A stretch of 64,000 bases of DNA, taken from Starkeya sp. ORNL1. Its GTDB lineage: Bacteria > Pseudomonadota > Alphaproteobacteria > Rhizobiales > Xanthobacteraceae. Both the position numbers and the translations under genes were made by a program. The notes beneath the pieces were generated by a model. The model was not told the DNA's origin, did no database searches, and saw nothing but the letters and a program-made list of their open reading frames with translations. Position 1 is the stretch's first letter; each line of letters starts with the position of its first letter. Where the stretch lies: positions 2,170,001 to 2,234,000 of the forward strand of contig NZ_CP048834.1 in assembly GCF_012971745.1 (NCBI RefSeq), given 5' to 3'. Below, piece after piece: positions 53,260 to 62,288 of this stretch.

Positions 53260-54453
53260 ATGCCTCTCGCACTCTTCGCGCTCACCATCGCGGCCTACGC
53301 GATCGGTACCACCGAATTCGTCATTGTCGGGCTGTTGCCCACCGTGGCGAACGATCTCCACATCACCTTGCCGCTCGCCGGGCTGATCGTCAGCGTCTAT
53401 GCGCTCGGCGTCACCTTCGGCGCGCCGATCCTCACCGCGCTCACCGGCCGCATTCCGCGCAAGCCGCTGCTGATGGGGCTGATGGCGCTGTTCGTCATCG
53501 GCAACACCGCCGCCGCGCTCAGCCCGAGCTACGAGACGCTGCTGGTGGCGCGGGTGATCTCGGCCTTCGCCCACGGTGTGTTCTTCGCGGTGGGCGCCAC
53601 CATCGCCGCCGAACTGGTGCCGGCGGACAAGCGTGCCTCGGCCATCGCCCTGATGTTCATGGGGCTCACCGTCGCCATCGTCACCGGCGTGCCGCTCGGC
53701 ACCTTCATCGGCCAGAGCTTCGGCTGGCGCGCCACCTTCTGGGCGGTGGCGGGGCTCGGCGTCGTCGCCTTCATCGGCGTAGCCGCGCTGCTGCCCTCCA
53801 ACCTCAGCCGCGCCGCCCCGGCAAGCCTCATGGAGCAGGTCCGCGTGCTCGGCAGCGGCCGGCTCCTGATCGCGTTCGGCATGACCGCGCTCGGCTATGG
53901 CGGCACCTTCGTCGCCTTCACCTATCTGGCGACCATCCTGGAGGACATCACCGGCTTTCCCGCCGCCAGCGTCAGCCTGATCCTGGTGCTCTATGGCGTC
54001 GCCATCGCGGCCGGCAATCTCGCAGGCGGGCGCATCGCCGACCGCAATCCGGTGAAGGCGCTGGTCGGCCTGTTCGCCTTGCAGGCGCTGGTGCTGCTGG
54101 CCTTCAGCTTCACCGCGGTCTCGCCGGTGCTGGCGCTGGTGACGCTCGCCGCGCTCGGCTTCCTGTCCTTCGCCAATGTGCCGGGCCTCCAGCTCTATGT
54201 GGTGGAACTGGCCAAGCGCACTCGGCCGAACGCCGTCGATGTCGCCTCGGCGTTGAACATCGCCGCCTTCAATCTCGGCATCGCGCTCGGCGCCTGGATC
54301 GGCGGGCTGGTGGTCGCCTCGCAGTTCGGCCTTGGGGCGACGCCCTGGGTCGGCGCCATACTGGTCGCCGGTGCGCTGGCGCTCACGCTGTGGAGCGGCG
54401 CGCTCGATCGGCGCGAGGCGGGACTTGAAGCCGCAGCCGCCCCGGCGGAATGA
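53260..54453 (+). CDS. MFS transporter (DHA1-type efflux, AraJ/PbuE-like)
   Basis: 397 aa, 12 helices. TTEFVIVGLLPTVANDLHIT in helix 1 is the sugar-efflux/AraJ-like signature; LTGRIPRKPLLMG is the loop 2-3 motif; GRIADRNPVKAL is the second-half loop. Such proteins export sugars, purines or drugs with protons. Regulated by the divergent LysR gene (inference). The aldo/keto reductase gene starts 56 bases after its end. Confidence 0.9.
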   Translation: MPLALFALTIAAYAIGTTEFVIVGLLPTVANDLHITLPLAGLIVSVYALGVTFGAPILTALTGRIPRKPLLMGLMALFVIGNTAAALSPSYETLLVARVISAFAHGVFFAVGATIAAELVPADKRASAIALMFMGLTVAIVTGVPLGTFIGQSFGWRATFWAVAGLGVVAFIGVAALLPSNLSRAAPASLMEQVRVLGSGRLLIAFGMTALGYGGTFVAFTYLATILEDITGFPAASVSLILVLYGVAIAAGNLAGGRIADRNPVKALVGLFALQALVLLAFSFTAVSPVLALVTLAALGFLSFANVPGLQLYVVELAKRTRPNAVDVASALNIAAFNLGIALGAWIGGLVVASQFGLGATPWVGAILVAGALALTLWSGALDRREAGLEAAAAPAE

Positions 54454-54509
54454 TGGTGCCGCTTCCCGGCCGCCCTACATAGCCCGTGAAACACGGCAAG
54501 GAGATCCCC

Positions 54510-55343
54510 ATGAAAACCGTGACCGCCAATGGCGCCACCATTCCCGTACTCGGCTTTGGCACCTTTCGCATGCCCGGCCATGAGGTGCTGGAGGTGGTGC
54601 CTGAGGCCCTGAAGCTCGGCTTCCGCCATGTCGACACCGCGCAGATCTATGGCAATGAGGCCGAGGTCGGCGAAGCTCTTCTCCGCTCCGGCGTCAAGCG
54701 TGGCGACATCTTCCTCACCACCAAGGTGTGGGTGGACAAGTTCCGCCACGCCGATTTCCTTGCCTCGGTGGACGAGAGCCTGCGCAAGCTCAAGACCGAC
54801 TATGTCGATCTCCTCCTGCTGCACTGGCCGAACCCTTCAGTGCCGCTGGCCGAGCAGATCGGCGCGCTGAATGCGGTGCGCACGGCCGGCAAGGTGCGCA
54901 ATATCGGGGTGAGCAACTACAACACCGCGCTGATGGAGGAGGCGGTGAGCCTCAGCGAGGCGCCGCTGGTCACCAACCAGATCGAGTACCACCCCTATCT
55001 CGACCAGGGCGTGGTGATCGAGGCGGCGCGCGAGGCCGGCCTGTCGATCACCGCCTATTACGCCATGGCCGATGGCGCGGTGCTGCGCGATGCGACGCTC
55101 CGCGAGATCGGCGCGAAGCACGGCAAGAGCGCGGCGCAAGTGGTGCTGCGCTGGCTGATCCAGCAGGACGGCGTCGTCGCGCTGTCGAAGACCGCGAAGG
55201 TGTCCCGCCTGCCGGAGAATTTCGCCATCTTCGATTTCGAGCTGTCGCCGGCGGAGATGCAGGCCATCCATGCGCTGGCGCGGCCGAACAGCCGTCTCAT
55301 CAGCCCGCCCGGCCTCGCGCCGGAGTGGGACAAGGCGGCGTAG
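54510..55343 (+). CDS. Aldo/keto reductase (2,5-diketo-D-gluconate reductase-like)
   Basis: 277 aa from ATG 54510 (AAGGAG at 6 bases). The catalytic tetrad is present: Asp and Tyr in FRHVDTAQIYGNEAEVG, Lys in TTKVW and His in LLLHWPNP. The barrel continues with IGVSNYNTALMEEAV and TNQIEYHPYL. NADPH-dependent reductase of aldehydes and ketones in the cytoplasm. Same direction as the MFS exporter, so it may be co-transcribed. Confidence 0.92.
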   Translation: MKTVTANGATIPVLGFGTFRMPGHEVLEVVPEALKLGFRHVDTAQIYGNEAEVGEALLRSGVKRGDIFLTTKVWVDKFRHADFLASVDESLRKLKTDYVDLLLLHWPNPSVPLAEQIGALNAVRTAGKVRNIGVSNYNTALMEEAVSLSEAPLVTNQIEYHPYLDQGVVIEAAREAGLSITAYYAMADGAVLRDATLREIGAKHGKSAAQVVLRWLIQQDGVVALSKTAKVSRLPENFAIFDFELSPAEMQAIHALARPNSRLISPPGLAPEWDKAA

Positions 55344-55351
55344 CTTTTAAA

Positions 55352-55470
55352 CCACGTCATCCTGAGGTGCCCGGCGAAAGCCGGGCCTCGAAGGATGCCC
55401 GCCCCCGAAGGCCGTCTTCTGCTTGAGCATCCTTCGAGGCTCGCTGCGCTCGCACCTCAGGATGACGTGG
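55352..55470. repeat. Intergenic palindromic repeat, family 1
   Basis: CCACGTCATCCTGAGGTGCC...GGGCCTCGAAGGATG, a spacer of about 30 bases, then GCATCCTTCGAGGCTCGCTG...CACCTCAGGATGACGTGG. A near-perfect long inverted repeat between convergent genes. Confidence 0.85.
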
Positions 55471-55480
55471 TTCTATCTTC

Positions 55481-56248
55481 TCACGGCAAATACAGCCCGC
55501 CGCTGACATGGATGGTCTGGCCGGTGACGAACGCACCGGCCGGCAAGGCCAGCGTGCGGATGATCTCGGCGACGTTGCGGGGCTCGCCTTCATGGCCGAG
55601 CAAAGGATGGCCGCCGCCCGGGAAGATGCCGCCGGCGCCGGAATTCGGCGAGCGCGGGCCGCCGATCTTGCCGGGCACCACCAGGTTCGCGGTGACGCCA
55701 TGGGCGCCATATTCCACCGCGAGCGCCTTGGTGAAGCCCACCAAAGCCGCCTTGGCGGTGGCGACATGGGCGCGGTTGGCAACGCCGATATGCGCGGCGA
55801 CGCCGCCGATCGAGACGATGCGGCCATAACCGTGCTTCACCATGGACGGCACCGCCGCGCGGGTGACGAGGAAGGCGCCGTCGACCGTTACCGAGTAAAT
55901 CTTCTTCCAGACGTCAAAGCTGATGTCGGCAAAGGAAGACTCGCCGCGCACCGCGGCATTGTTGACGAGGATGTCGAGCCGGCCATGAGTGGCGAGGATG
56001 TCGCCGACCAGGCGCTGCGCTTCCCCTTCCACCGTGATGTCGGCCAGCGCCGCGCTGGCCGAGCCGCCGGCGGCGCGGATCTCCTCGGCCACCGCCTCGA
56101 TCTCTGCCTTTGACGAGCGCGCATGGACGACGACATGGGCGCCGTCCTGCGCCAGCAGCAGCGCCGTCTCACGCCCGATGCGACGCGCCGAGCCAGTGAC
56201 GAGGGCGACCTGCCCGGCCAGCGGCCGGGACGTTTGCGATACTGTCAT
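55481..56248 (-). CDS. SDR family oxidoreductase with atypical active site
   Basis: 255 aa from ATG 56248 (an upstream ATG at 56257 adds three residues). TGSARRIG near residue 17 binds the cofactor and NNAAVRG is the NNAG-like motif. The catalytic region reads RAHVATAKAALVGFTKALA: Lys is kept, but the Tyr four positions before it is Val, preceded by His. So proton donation must be different from classical SDRs. Substrate unknown. It lies 3' of the rhodanese gene, same strand, with a repeat between. Confidence 0.85.
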   Translation of the reverse strand: MTVSQTSRPLAGQVALVTGSARRIGRETALLLAQDGAHVVVHARSSKAEIEAVAEEIRAAGGSASAALADITVEGEAQRLVGDILATHGRLDILVNNAAVRGESSFADISFDVWKKIYSVTVDGAFLVTRAAVPSMVKHGYGRIVSIGGVAAHIGVANRAHVATAKAALVGFTKALAVEYGAHGVTANLVVPGKIGGPRSPNSGAGGIFPGGGHPLLGHEGEPRNVAEIIRTLALPAGAFVTGQTIHVSGGLYLP

Positions 56249-56270
56249 GTGGAACATTCCATTCGATCGT

Positions 56271-56410
56271 CATCCCGGCCGAAGGACCGGGATCGCGTGA
56301 TGTGGTCTTCACCTCTCCCCGTTGGGGAGAGGTCGGCCCGCAGGGCCGGGTGAGGGGCTTGGGCGCGAGGCCCCCTCACCCCAGCCCTCTCCCCGTCGGG
56401 GAGAGGGAGA
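56271..56410. repeat. Family 2 remnant followed by family 3 repeat
   Basis: CATCCCGGCCGAAGGACCGGGATCGCG is a short family 2 hairpin (56271-56297). It is followed by CCTCTCCCCGTTGGGGAGAGG and CCCAGCCCTCTCCCCGTCGGGGAGAGGG (56311-56410), a rearranged family 3 element. The two families sit side by side here. Confidence 0.75.
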
Positions 56411-56457
56411 AGAAGTTCCTCCCAGCTGCGCCCGTCCGGGATGACGAGAACTCAAAG

Positions 56458-58053
56458 TCAAAGCCGGAATTGCAGCGTGCCGTCGCGGCGCACCTGTTCG
56501 ACCAGGCCGACCTCCCATTGGAGATACTCGCGCATCGCCGCCTCCTTCTGGTCGCGGCGCTCGAAGGCCTTCAGCAGCACGTCGTCGGTGCGCGAGGCGA
56601 GGTGTTCGGCCTGCCTCTCCAGCGGATGGCCGGCACCCCACCAGGCCTGGGTGCCGCCGAGCAGCAGGCCGACCGGCTTGCCCGTCGCCGCTTCCAGCTC
56701 GGCAATGGCGAGGCGGGCGATCACCTCGTCCGGCGAAGTGAGCACATAAAGCGCCGCCTCGGGCAGCGTGGCGGCATCCGCCTGGAGCCGTCCGCGCACC
56801 GCGAACCAGGCGCCGGGGATGTGGCCGGCGCGGTATTGCCGGCTGGTGGCGACATCGACCACCACCACGTCGCCGCGCTTCAACAGCGTCGCCAGTTCAT
56901 CCGCCGTGACCGTCTTGGCCTCGGCGGCGCCGAGCCCGAGCACCGTCTCCGGCGCATCGCCGACCTCGACGCTCGCCGCCGGGGCGTGCTCGTCGAGCAC
57001 ATAGACATTCGGGAAGCCCATGCGGGCCAACCACGCCGCGGTGGTGCGCGCACGCACGCCGTCGCTGTCGGCGAGCACGATGCGGGCGCGGCGCACGGCG
57101 ACGAAGGTGTCGGTCGCCTGCACCAATTGCCCGCCGGGCGCGGAGAGGAAGCCGGGCCGGTGGCCGGAACGGTATTCCTCGGGCCCGCGCACGTCGAAGC
57201 GATAGAGCGTGGTGTGGTCACGCTCCTCCTCGAAGCGGGCTAGGGTCACGGCGCCGATGGTCGGCACCTCGAAGCGCTTGGCAAGCCCTGCTGCGGCCTG
57301 CCGTGCCCATTCGAAGGCGCCATTGGTGGGCTGCGGCACGATGCTCTCGGCGCCGCGCTCGACCTCGAGGCCGGAGAGATGCCAGCCCTGCGTGCCGTCC
57401 TTCAGCGACACCACGCGGTTCGGCAGGCCGGCATCGATCAATATCTGCGCGCCGATGATGCTGCGGGTGCGCCCGCCGCAATTCACCACCACCAGCGTGT
57501 CCTCGGACGGCACCGCTTCGCGCGCCCGCAACACCAGCTCGCCGCCGGGGCAATCGAGCGCGCCGGGAATGGTGATCCAGTTATATTCGTCGAACGGCCG
57601 GCTATCGAGCAGCACGATGTCCTCGCCGGCCGCGCGGCGGCGCTGCAATTCGTGCGCATCAATGTGCGGAGTATCGTAGGCGACCTCGACGAACTCGCCG
57701 AACGCCTTGCTCGGCACATAGACCCCGGCGAACAGCGCGAAGCCGGCCTTGTGCCAGGCCGGCACGCCGCCTTCTAGGATCGACACCGCATCATAGCCGT
57801 GCGCGGCGAGGATGCCGGCGGCGCGCTCGGCGAGCTGTTCGTCGTCGTCCACCAGCACGATCGGCGTCGCACGGCGCGGCAGCAGCAATGGGACGATACG
57901 CTCGAAGCGGCTGATCGGCGCGTTCGAGGCGGTGAGGATATGCGCGTCGGCAAACACGCCCTCCTCGCGCACGTCGAGCACCGCGATCTCGCCCTCGCCC
58001 GGCAGCAGGCGATGCAGCGCCGTGGCTTCGATGCGCGGGAATTGCGTGGTCAT
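56458..58053 (-). CDS. Four-domain rhodanese-like sulfurtransferase
   Basis: 531 aa from ATG 58053 (AGGAG at 8 bases); a longer frame would start inside the repeat at 58091. Four rhodanese folds follow each other: about 1-125, 145-260, 285-385 and 395-505. Only domain 2 has the catalytic Cys loop, NCGGRTRS with C192; domain 1 has Asp (LVDDDEQL), domain 3 Asp (LADSDGVR) and domain 4 Ser/Thr (LTSPDEVI) at that place. So one active domain is accompanied by three probably structural or binding ones. It probably moves sulfane sulfur, fitting the operon with a flavin monooxygenase and ABC importer upstream. Confidence 0.9.
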   Translation of the reverse strand: MTTQFPRIEATALHRLLPGEGEIAVLDVREEGVFADAHILTASNAPISRFERIVPLLLPRRATPIVLVDDDEQLAERAAGILAAHGYDAVSILEGGVPAWHKAGFALFAGVYVPSKAFGEFVEVAYDTPHIDAHELQRRRAAGEDIVLLDSRPFDEYNWITIPGALDCPGGELVLRAREAVPSEDTLVVVNCGGRTRSIIGAQILIDAGLPNRVVSLKDGTQGWHLSGLEVERGAESIVPQPTNGAFEWARQAAAGLAKRFEVPTIGAVTLARFEEERDHTTLYRFDVRGPEEYRSGHRPGFLSAPGGQLVQATDTFVAVRRARIVLADSDGVRARTTAAWLARMGFPNVYVLDEHAPAASVEVGDAPETVLGLGAAEAKTVTADELATLLKRGDVVVVDVATSRQYRAGHIPGAWFAVRGRLQADAATLPEAALYVLTSPDEVIARLAIAELEAATGKPVGLLLGGTQAWWGAGHPLERQAEHLASRTDDVLLKAFERRDQKEAAMREYLQWEVGLVEQVRRDGTLQFRL

Positions 58054-58090
58054 GTTGGGCTGCTCCTGAAGTATTCGGTCGTCCTGCTGC

Positions 58091-58186
58091 AGCATCCTTC
58101 GAGGCCGCCTGCGGCGGCACCTCAGGATGAGGTTCATCTTACGACCTCATCCTGAGGTGCGAGCGCAGCGAGCCTCGAAGGATGCT
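58091..58186. repeat. Intergenic palindromic repeat, family 1
   Basis: AGCATCCTTCGAGGCCGCCT...CACCTCAGGATGAGG, then CCTCATCCTGAGGTGCGAGC...GAGCCTCGAAGGATGCT. Lies within the operon between the rhodanese and binding-protein genes. Confidence 0.85.
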
Positions 58187-58199
58187 CAAGCAGTGCGTC

Positions 58200-59273
58200 T
58201 CAACCTCGATTGAACACGATATCGAACTGGTCGAGGAACTTCTGCGATTCCTCGCCGCCAATGTCCTCGTCGCTCTCGATCACCTTGATGTCCTGGAGCC
58301 GCGGCAGGCCCTTGGGCGGGTTGGAATCCGGGTGGGTCGGGATGTAGGAACCGGCATTGCCGACCAGTTCCTGGCCCTCGGCGCTGGTCAGCACTTCGAT
58401 CAGCAGCTTCGCCCCGTTCGGGTTCGGGCCGCCCGCGAAGATGCTCAGCAGGTTCTCGTTCACCACCACGCCCTCCTCGAGGATGTAGTTCTCGATCGGC
58501 TGGCCGCGCTCGCGGGCGGTGATGACGTTCTGCGAGGAGATCAGCGGCGAGAGATCGCGCTCGCCGGCCACCAGCAGGCGCACCGACTCGGCATTGCCGC
58601 GGGTGAATAGGAAGTCCTGCTTGGCGAAGCCCTTGATGGTCTCCCAGTCGATGATCTTCTGCGCCAGCAGGGTCTGGAACCAGGTGAGCTGGGAGGCCGC
58701 CGACTTCGGATCGGCGAAGACGATGCGGCCCTTCCACTTCGGATCGAGGAAATCGGTGATCTTCTTCGGCAGCACCGAAGGATCGGGGAACTTCTTCGGA
58801 TTATAGGCAGCGGCCAGCAGCGTCACCGCGGTGGCGACGTAATTGCCGTTCGGGTCCTTGTACTTGTCGGAGATCTTGTCGAAGTCGCGCACCTTGTAGG
58901 GCATGATGTAGCCGCGCTTGGCCCAGCCATCGAGGATGAAGCGCTGGCTGATGAACACCACGTCCGGATTGGTGCGGCCCGCCGCCTTCTCCGCCTCGAT
59001 CGAGGGGATGAGGTCCAGCGTCTGCTTCTGCACGATGTTGAGCTTCACATCGGGGAAGTTCTTGCGCCAGAAGTCGAGCACCGCGGTGCTCGTCTCCTGC
59101 CGGTACGAGGTGTAGAACACCACCGCGCCGTCCTTCTTCGCCGCCTCATAAAGGCTGGCGAAACGCTCGGGCAGCGTATCGGCGCGGGCGGCGGAAATGG
59201 CGGCCGGCGCGGCGCCGGCGACCAGCAGCGCGGACGCCGCTCCCTTGATGAGGGTTCGTCTGTCGAGGTTCAT
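58200..59273 (-). CDS. ABC transporter solute-binding protein (Tat-type signal)
   Basis: 357 aa. The N-terminus has RRTLIKG and a hydrophobic stretch ending near ISAARA, so export by the Tat pathway is likely. The mature part belongs to the iron/thiamine/putrescine-type extracellular binding protein family (GAVVFYTSYRQETSTAVLDF; NPDVVFISQRF; DPKWKGRIVFADPKSAASQL). Many relatives bind Fe(III) or sulfonates/phosphonates; the ligand is unclear. It follows the permease, flavoprotein and monooxygenase genes and completes the import part. Confidence 0.88.
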   Translation of the reverse strand: MNLDRRTLIKGAASALLVAGAAPAAISAARADTLPERFASLYEAAKKDGAVVFYTSYRQETSTAVLDFWRKNFPDVKLNIVQKQTLDLIPSIEAEKAAGRTNPDVVFISQRFILDGWAKRGYIMPYKVRDFDKISDKYKDPNGNYVATAVTLLAAAYNPKKFPDPSVLPKKITDFLDPKWKGRIVFADPKSAASQLTWFQTLLAQKIIDWETIKGFAKQDFLFTRGNAESVRLLVAGERDLSPLISSQNVITARERGQPIENYILEEGVVVNENLLSIFAGGPNPNGAKLLIEVLTSAEGQELVGNAGSYIPTHPDSNPPKGLPRLQDIKVIESDEDIGGEESQKFLDQFDIVFNRG

Positions 59274-59296
59274 CTCAAATCTCCGAATGAATGGGT

Positions 59297-60691
59297 TCAG
59301 GCGGCGGCAGGCGCGGCGTGATGCTCCGCGCTCGCCTCGATCGCCTTGTTGTGCTTGTGGTGTCGGCCGGGACGCTTCAGCCCGAGATGCTCGCGCAGCG
59401 TCCGGCCTTCATAATCGGTGCGGAACAGGCCGCGGCGGCGCAGTTCGGGCAGCACCAGTTCGATGAAATCGGTCAATGCGCCCGGCAGATAGGGCGCCAT
59501 GACATTGAAGCCGTCGGCGCCCTCATTGAGGAAACGCTCCTCCATGCGATCGGCGATCTGTTCCGGCGTGCCGACCACCTGCCAATGGCCGCGCGCCCCG
59601 GCCACCCGCAGGCCAAGCTGCAGGATGGACAGGCCCTCGCGCTTGGCGAGGTCGAGCAGGAGGGTCTGCCGGCTGGTGCTGGCATTGATGACCGGAATGT
59701 CGGTCGGCACCGGCCCGTCGAGCGGCAAATGGCGCAGCGGAATGCCGAGCCGATGCTCGAGGATGGAGAGCGCCACATCAGGATGGATGAGGTTCTGCAG
59801 TTCCTCGAACTTCGCCTTGGCCTCGGCCTCGGTGCGGCCGACCACCGGGAAGATACCGGGCAGGATCTTGATGTCGTCCGCCGCCCGGCCGGCAGCCACC
59901 GCGCGGGCCTTCACATCGCGGTAGAAGGCCTGCGCATCGGGCAGCGTCTGCTGTGCGGTGAACACCACTTCGGCCGAAGCGCCGGCGAGCGCCTTGCCGG
60001 CCTCCGACGAGCCGGCCTGCACCAGCACCGGCCAGCCCTGCGGCGGGCGCGGAATGTTGAGCGGGCCGCGCACATTGAAGTATTCGCCGCGATGATCAAG
60101 GCTGTAGACCTTGTCCGGATCGAAGAAGACGCCGCTTTCCTTGTCGCGGACGAAGGCGTCGTCCTCCCATGAATCCCACAGCCCCTCGACCACGCCGAGG
60201 AATTCGGTGGCACGGCGATAACGCTCGTCATGCGGCGGATGGCGGTCGCGGCCGAAATTATAGGCCTCACCCTCATTGCCCGAGGTGACGAGGTTCCACC
60301 CGGCGCGCCCGCCGCTGATATGGTCGATGGAGGCGAACTTGCGGGCGAGCGTATAGGGCTCGTTGTAGGTGGTGGAAGCGGTCGCCACGAGGCCGATGCG
60401 CTCGGTCACCGCGGCGAGTGCGCCGAGCAGCGTCAGCGGCTCGAACTGCGCGACATAGTGGGTGGAGAAGCGCGCCAGCGCCCCCCAGTCTTCGCCGCGC
60501 GCGCCGGCGCTGTCGGCGAGGAACAGCAGGTCGAACTTCGCCGCTTCGGCCGCCTGCGCCACTTGCGCGTAGTGCTTGAAGTTGATGCCGGCATCGGCCT
60601 GCGCCTGCGGGTGGCGCCAGGCGGCGGCGTGGTGGCCGGTGGGATAGAGGAAGGCGCCGAGCGCCATCTGCTTCTGCTTCTGCTTGGTCAT
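59297..60691 (-). CDS. LLM class flavin-dependent monooxygenase (NtaA/SnaA/DmoA-like)
   Basis: 464 aa. LGAFLYPTGHHAAAWRHPQA at the start, the FMN-binding TIM-barrel segments FDLLFLADSA and ERIGLVATASTTYNEPYTLA, and the SGGRAGWNLVTSGNEGEAYN loop are typical of the NtaA/SnaA/DszA(SoxA)/DmoA group. These oxidise nitrilotriacetate, dibenzothiophene sulfone or dimethyl sulfide with reduced FMN. No flavin reductase of the usual small type lies next to it, but a flavoprotein does. Together with a rhodanese this suggests organosulfur oxidation (inference). Confidence 0.9.
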   Translation of the reverse strand: MTKQKQKQMALGAFLYPTGHHAAAWRHPQAQADAGINFKHYAQVAQAAEAAKFDLLFLADSAGARGEDWGALARFSTHYVAQFEPLTLLGALAAVTERIGLVATASTTYNEPYTLARKFASIDHISGGRAGWNLVTSGNEGEAYNFGRDRHPPHDERYRRATEFLGVVEGLWDSWEDDAFVRDKESGVFFDPDKVYSLDHRGEYFNVRGPLNIPRPPQGWPVLVQAGSSEAGKALAGASAEVVFTAQQTLPDAQAFYRDVKARAVAAGRAADDIKILPGIFPVVGRTEAEAKAKFEELQNLIHPDVALSILEHRLGIPLRHLPLDGPVPTDIPVINASTSRQTLLLDLAKREGLSILQLGLRVAGARGHWQVVGTPEQIADRMEERFLNEGADGFNVMAPYLPGALTDFIELVLPELRRRGLFRTDYEGRTLREHLGLKRPGRHHKHNKAIEASAEHHAAPAAA

Positions 60692-60712
60692 GGAAATCTT
60701 GCCTATCGCCGC

Positions 60713-62275
60713 TCAGGCGGCCGTCAGTTCGGGAGCGTTCGCCCAGGGGCGCTGTGCCGCGGCGTCGCCGCCGGCGATCTGGCCGGTGACGAAACACTCC
60801 GCGAGATTGCCGGCGCCGAGATAGAGGAAGCCCCAGATGCTGCCGAGCTCGCCGGCCTCATAGAGCCGCGGGATCGGCTCGCCATGGGCGTTGACCACGC
60901 GCTGGCGGGCGTCGTGCGCCGGCCCGCCCTGGGTGTTGTTCACCACCGGCCACAGCGTGCCGACATAGAAAGGCGGCTTCTCGACCTTGAACAGCGAGCC
61001 GGCGGGGCGGGCCTGATCGGCATCGTGGCCGGCTTCGACCGCGGCGTTCCAGCGCTCCAGGCTCGCGCGCACCACCACGGGATCGGCGCCGAGGATGCTT
61101 GCGAGTTCCTCGATGCTTTCCGCCTTCTTAAGAAGTCCGTTGCCGACTTCCTTCAGATTGTCGTCACTCCAGACATAGGGTTCGACACTGCGATCGTTCA
61201 CCACCGCCTGGCCGAGCGGGTAGAGCTTTCGGCCCTCCTCGTCGACGACGATGTGCGCCGGGATCTTCGGAAACTTCTGCGTCACCGGGTCGAACTGGTC
61301 GAGCGGCCGGTGGCCGGTGTCCTGGAGATAGGGGTGGTACTCGTTCATGAAGCGCCGCCCCTCGCCGTCGAGGATGATCCACGACATGCGCACGTCCGGC
61401 TCCTTCACCGTCGGGTTCCAGTCCGGCAGCCGCTTCACCCGCAGCGCGTAGGGGTAGTTCGGGTCCGGGTGCTTGAAGCCGTAGGAGCCGTGGAAGTGCC
61501 ACATGTGCCAGAGGTCGGCGCCGGCGGCCTGCGCCATGCGGATGCCGTCGCCGGTGTTGCCGCGCGTCGCCACCGGCAGCACCGGGCGGATCTGCCAGTA
61601 TTTGCGCTGGATCTCCGGCGCGGATTCGAAGCCGCCCGAGGCGAGCACCACGCCGCGCAGCGCGGCGATGCGCTTCGTCGTCCCATTGGCGCGCACCACG
61701 GCACCGAGCACTTCGCCCTTGGCGCCGAGGATCAGGCGCTCCGCCGCCGTCTCCAGCCGCACCTCGATGTTGCGGGCGCGGACATTGTCGTGCACCAGCT
61801 TGAACACGTTCGGCCCGAGCAGCCGACCGCGGGCGTGGGGATATTCGGTGCGGGCGTCGAAGCCGGGGATCGAAGAGACCTCGACGATACCGAGCGCGTC
61901 GTGGCCAGGGAACGGGTAATTGCCGCCACGATCGCGCACCACGATCTCGGCGCCGTTCACCGTGGCGAGCTTGCGGAAATAATCCTCCAGCTTCGCCATG
62001 CCGCTGGAAATCGCATCGAGCACGTCGTCCGGCACGTCGGGACCGACGGTGTGGCGCAGATAGTCGCGGCCGCGCGGCAGGTCGGTGATGGAACGGATGC
62101 CGCCGCCGGCGCAGATCGAGATGCCGCCGGGATCGGGCATTTTCTCGATCAGCAGCACGCGGGCGCCGGCATCGTGCGCAGCGATCGCCGAGGCGCCGCC
62201 GGCAAAGCCGAAGCCGACCACCAGCACGTCCCAGACTTCGTCGAAAGGCTCAGCGGCGGAATGATGAAACGTCAT
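60713..62275 (-). CDS. FAD-dependent oxidoreductase, fumarate reductase/3-ketosteroid dehydrogenase-like
   Basis: 520 aa. The N-terminal FAD motif GFGFAGGASAIAAHDAGARV, then LLIEKMPDPGGISICAGGG, and C-terminal YEAGELGSIWGFLYLGAGNL with FVTGQIAGGDAAA show the FAD_binding_2 family (fumarate reductases, aspartate oxidase relatives, tricarballylate dehydrogenase TcuA). No signal peptide. It reduces or oxidises C-C bonds next to carboxylates. It lies 21 bp from the monooxygenase and 13 bp from the permease, so they share an mRNA. Confidence 0.88.
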   Translation of the reverse strand: MTFHHSAAEPFDEVWDVLVVGFGFAGGASAIAAHDAGARVLLIEKMPDPGGISICAGGGIRSITDLPRGRDYLRHTVGPDVPDDVLDAISSGMAKLEDYFRKLATVNGAEIVVRDRGGNYPFPGHDALGIVEVSSIPGFDARTEYPHARGRLLGPNVFKLVHDNVRARNIEVRLETAAERLILGAKGEVLGAVVRANGTTKRIAALRGVVLASGGFESAPEIQRKYWQIRPVLPVATRGNTGDGIRMAQAAGADLWHMWHFHGSYGFKHPDPNYPYALRVKRLPDWNPTVKEPDVRMSWIILDGEGRRFMNEYHPYLQDTGHRPLDQFDPVTQKFPKIPAHIVVDEEGRKLYPLGQAVVNDRSVEPYVWSDDNLKEVGNGLLKKAESIEELASILGADPVVVRASLERWNAAVEAGHDADQARPAGSLFKVEKPPFYVGTLWPVVNNTQGGPAHDARQRVVNAHGEPIPRLYEAGELGSIWGFLYLGAGNLAECFVTGQIAGGDAAAQRPWANAPELTAA

Positions 62276-62288
62276 GACGGGTACTCGA

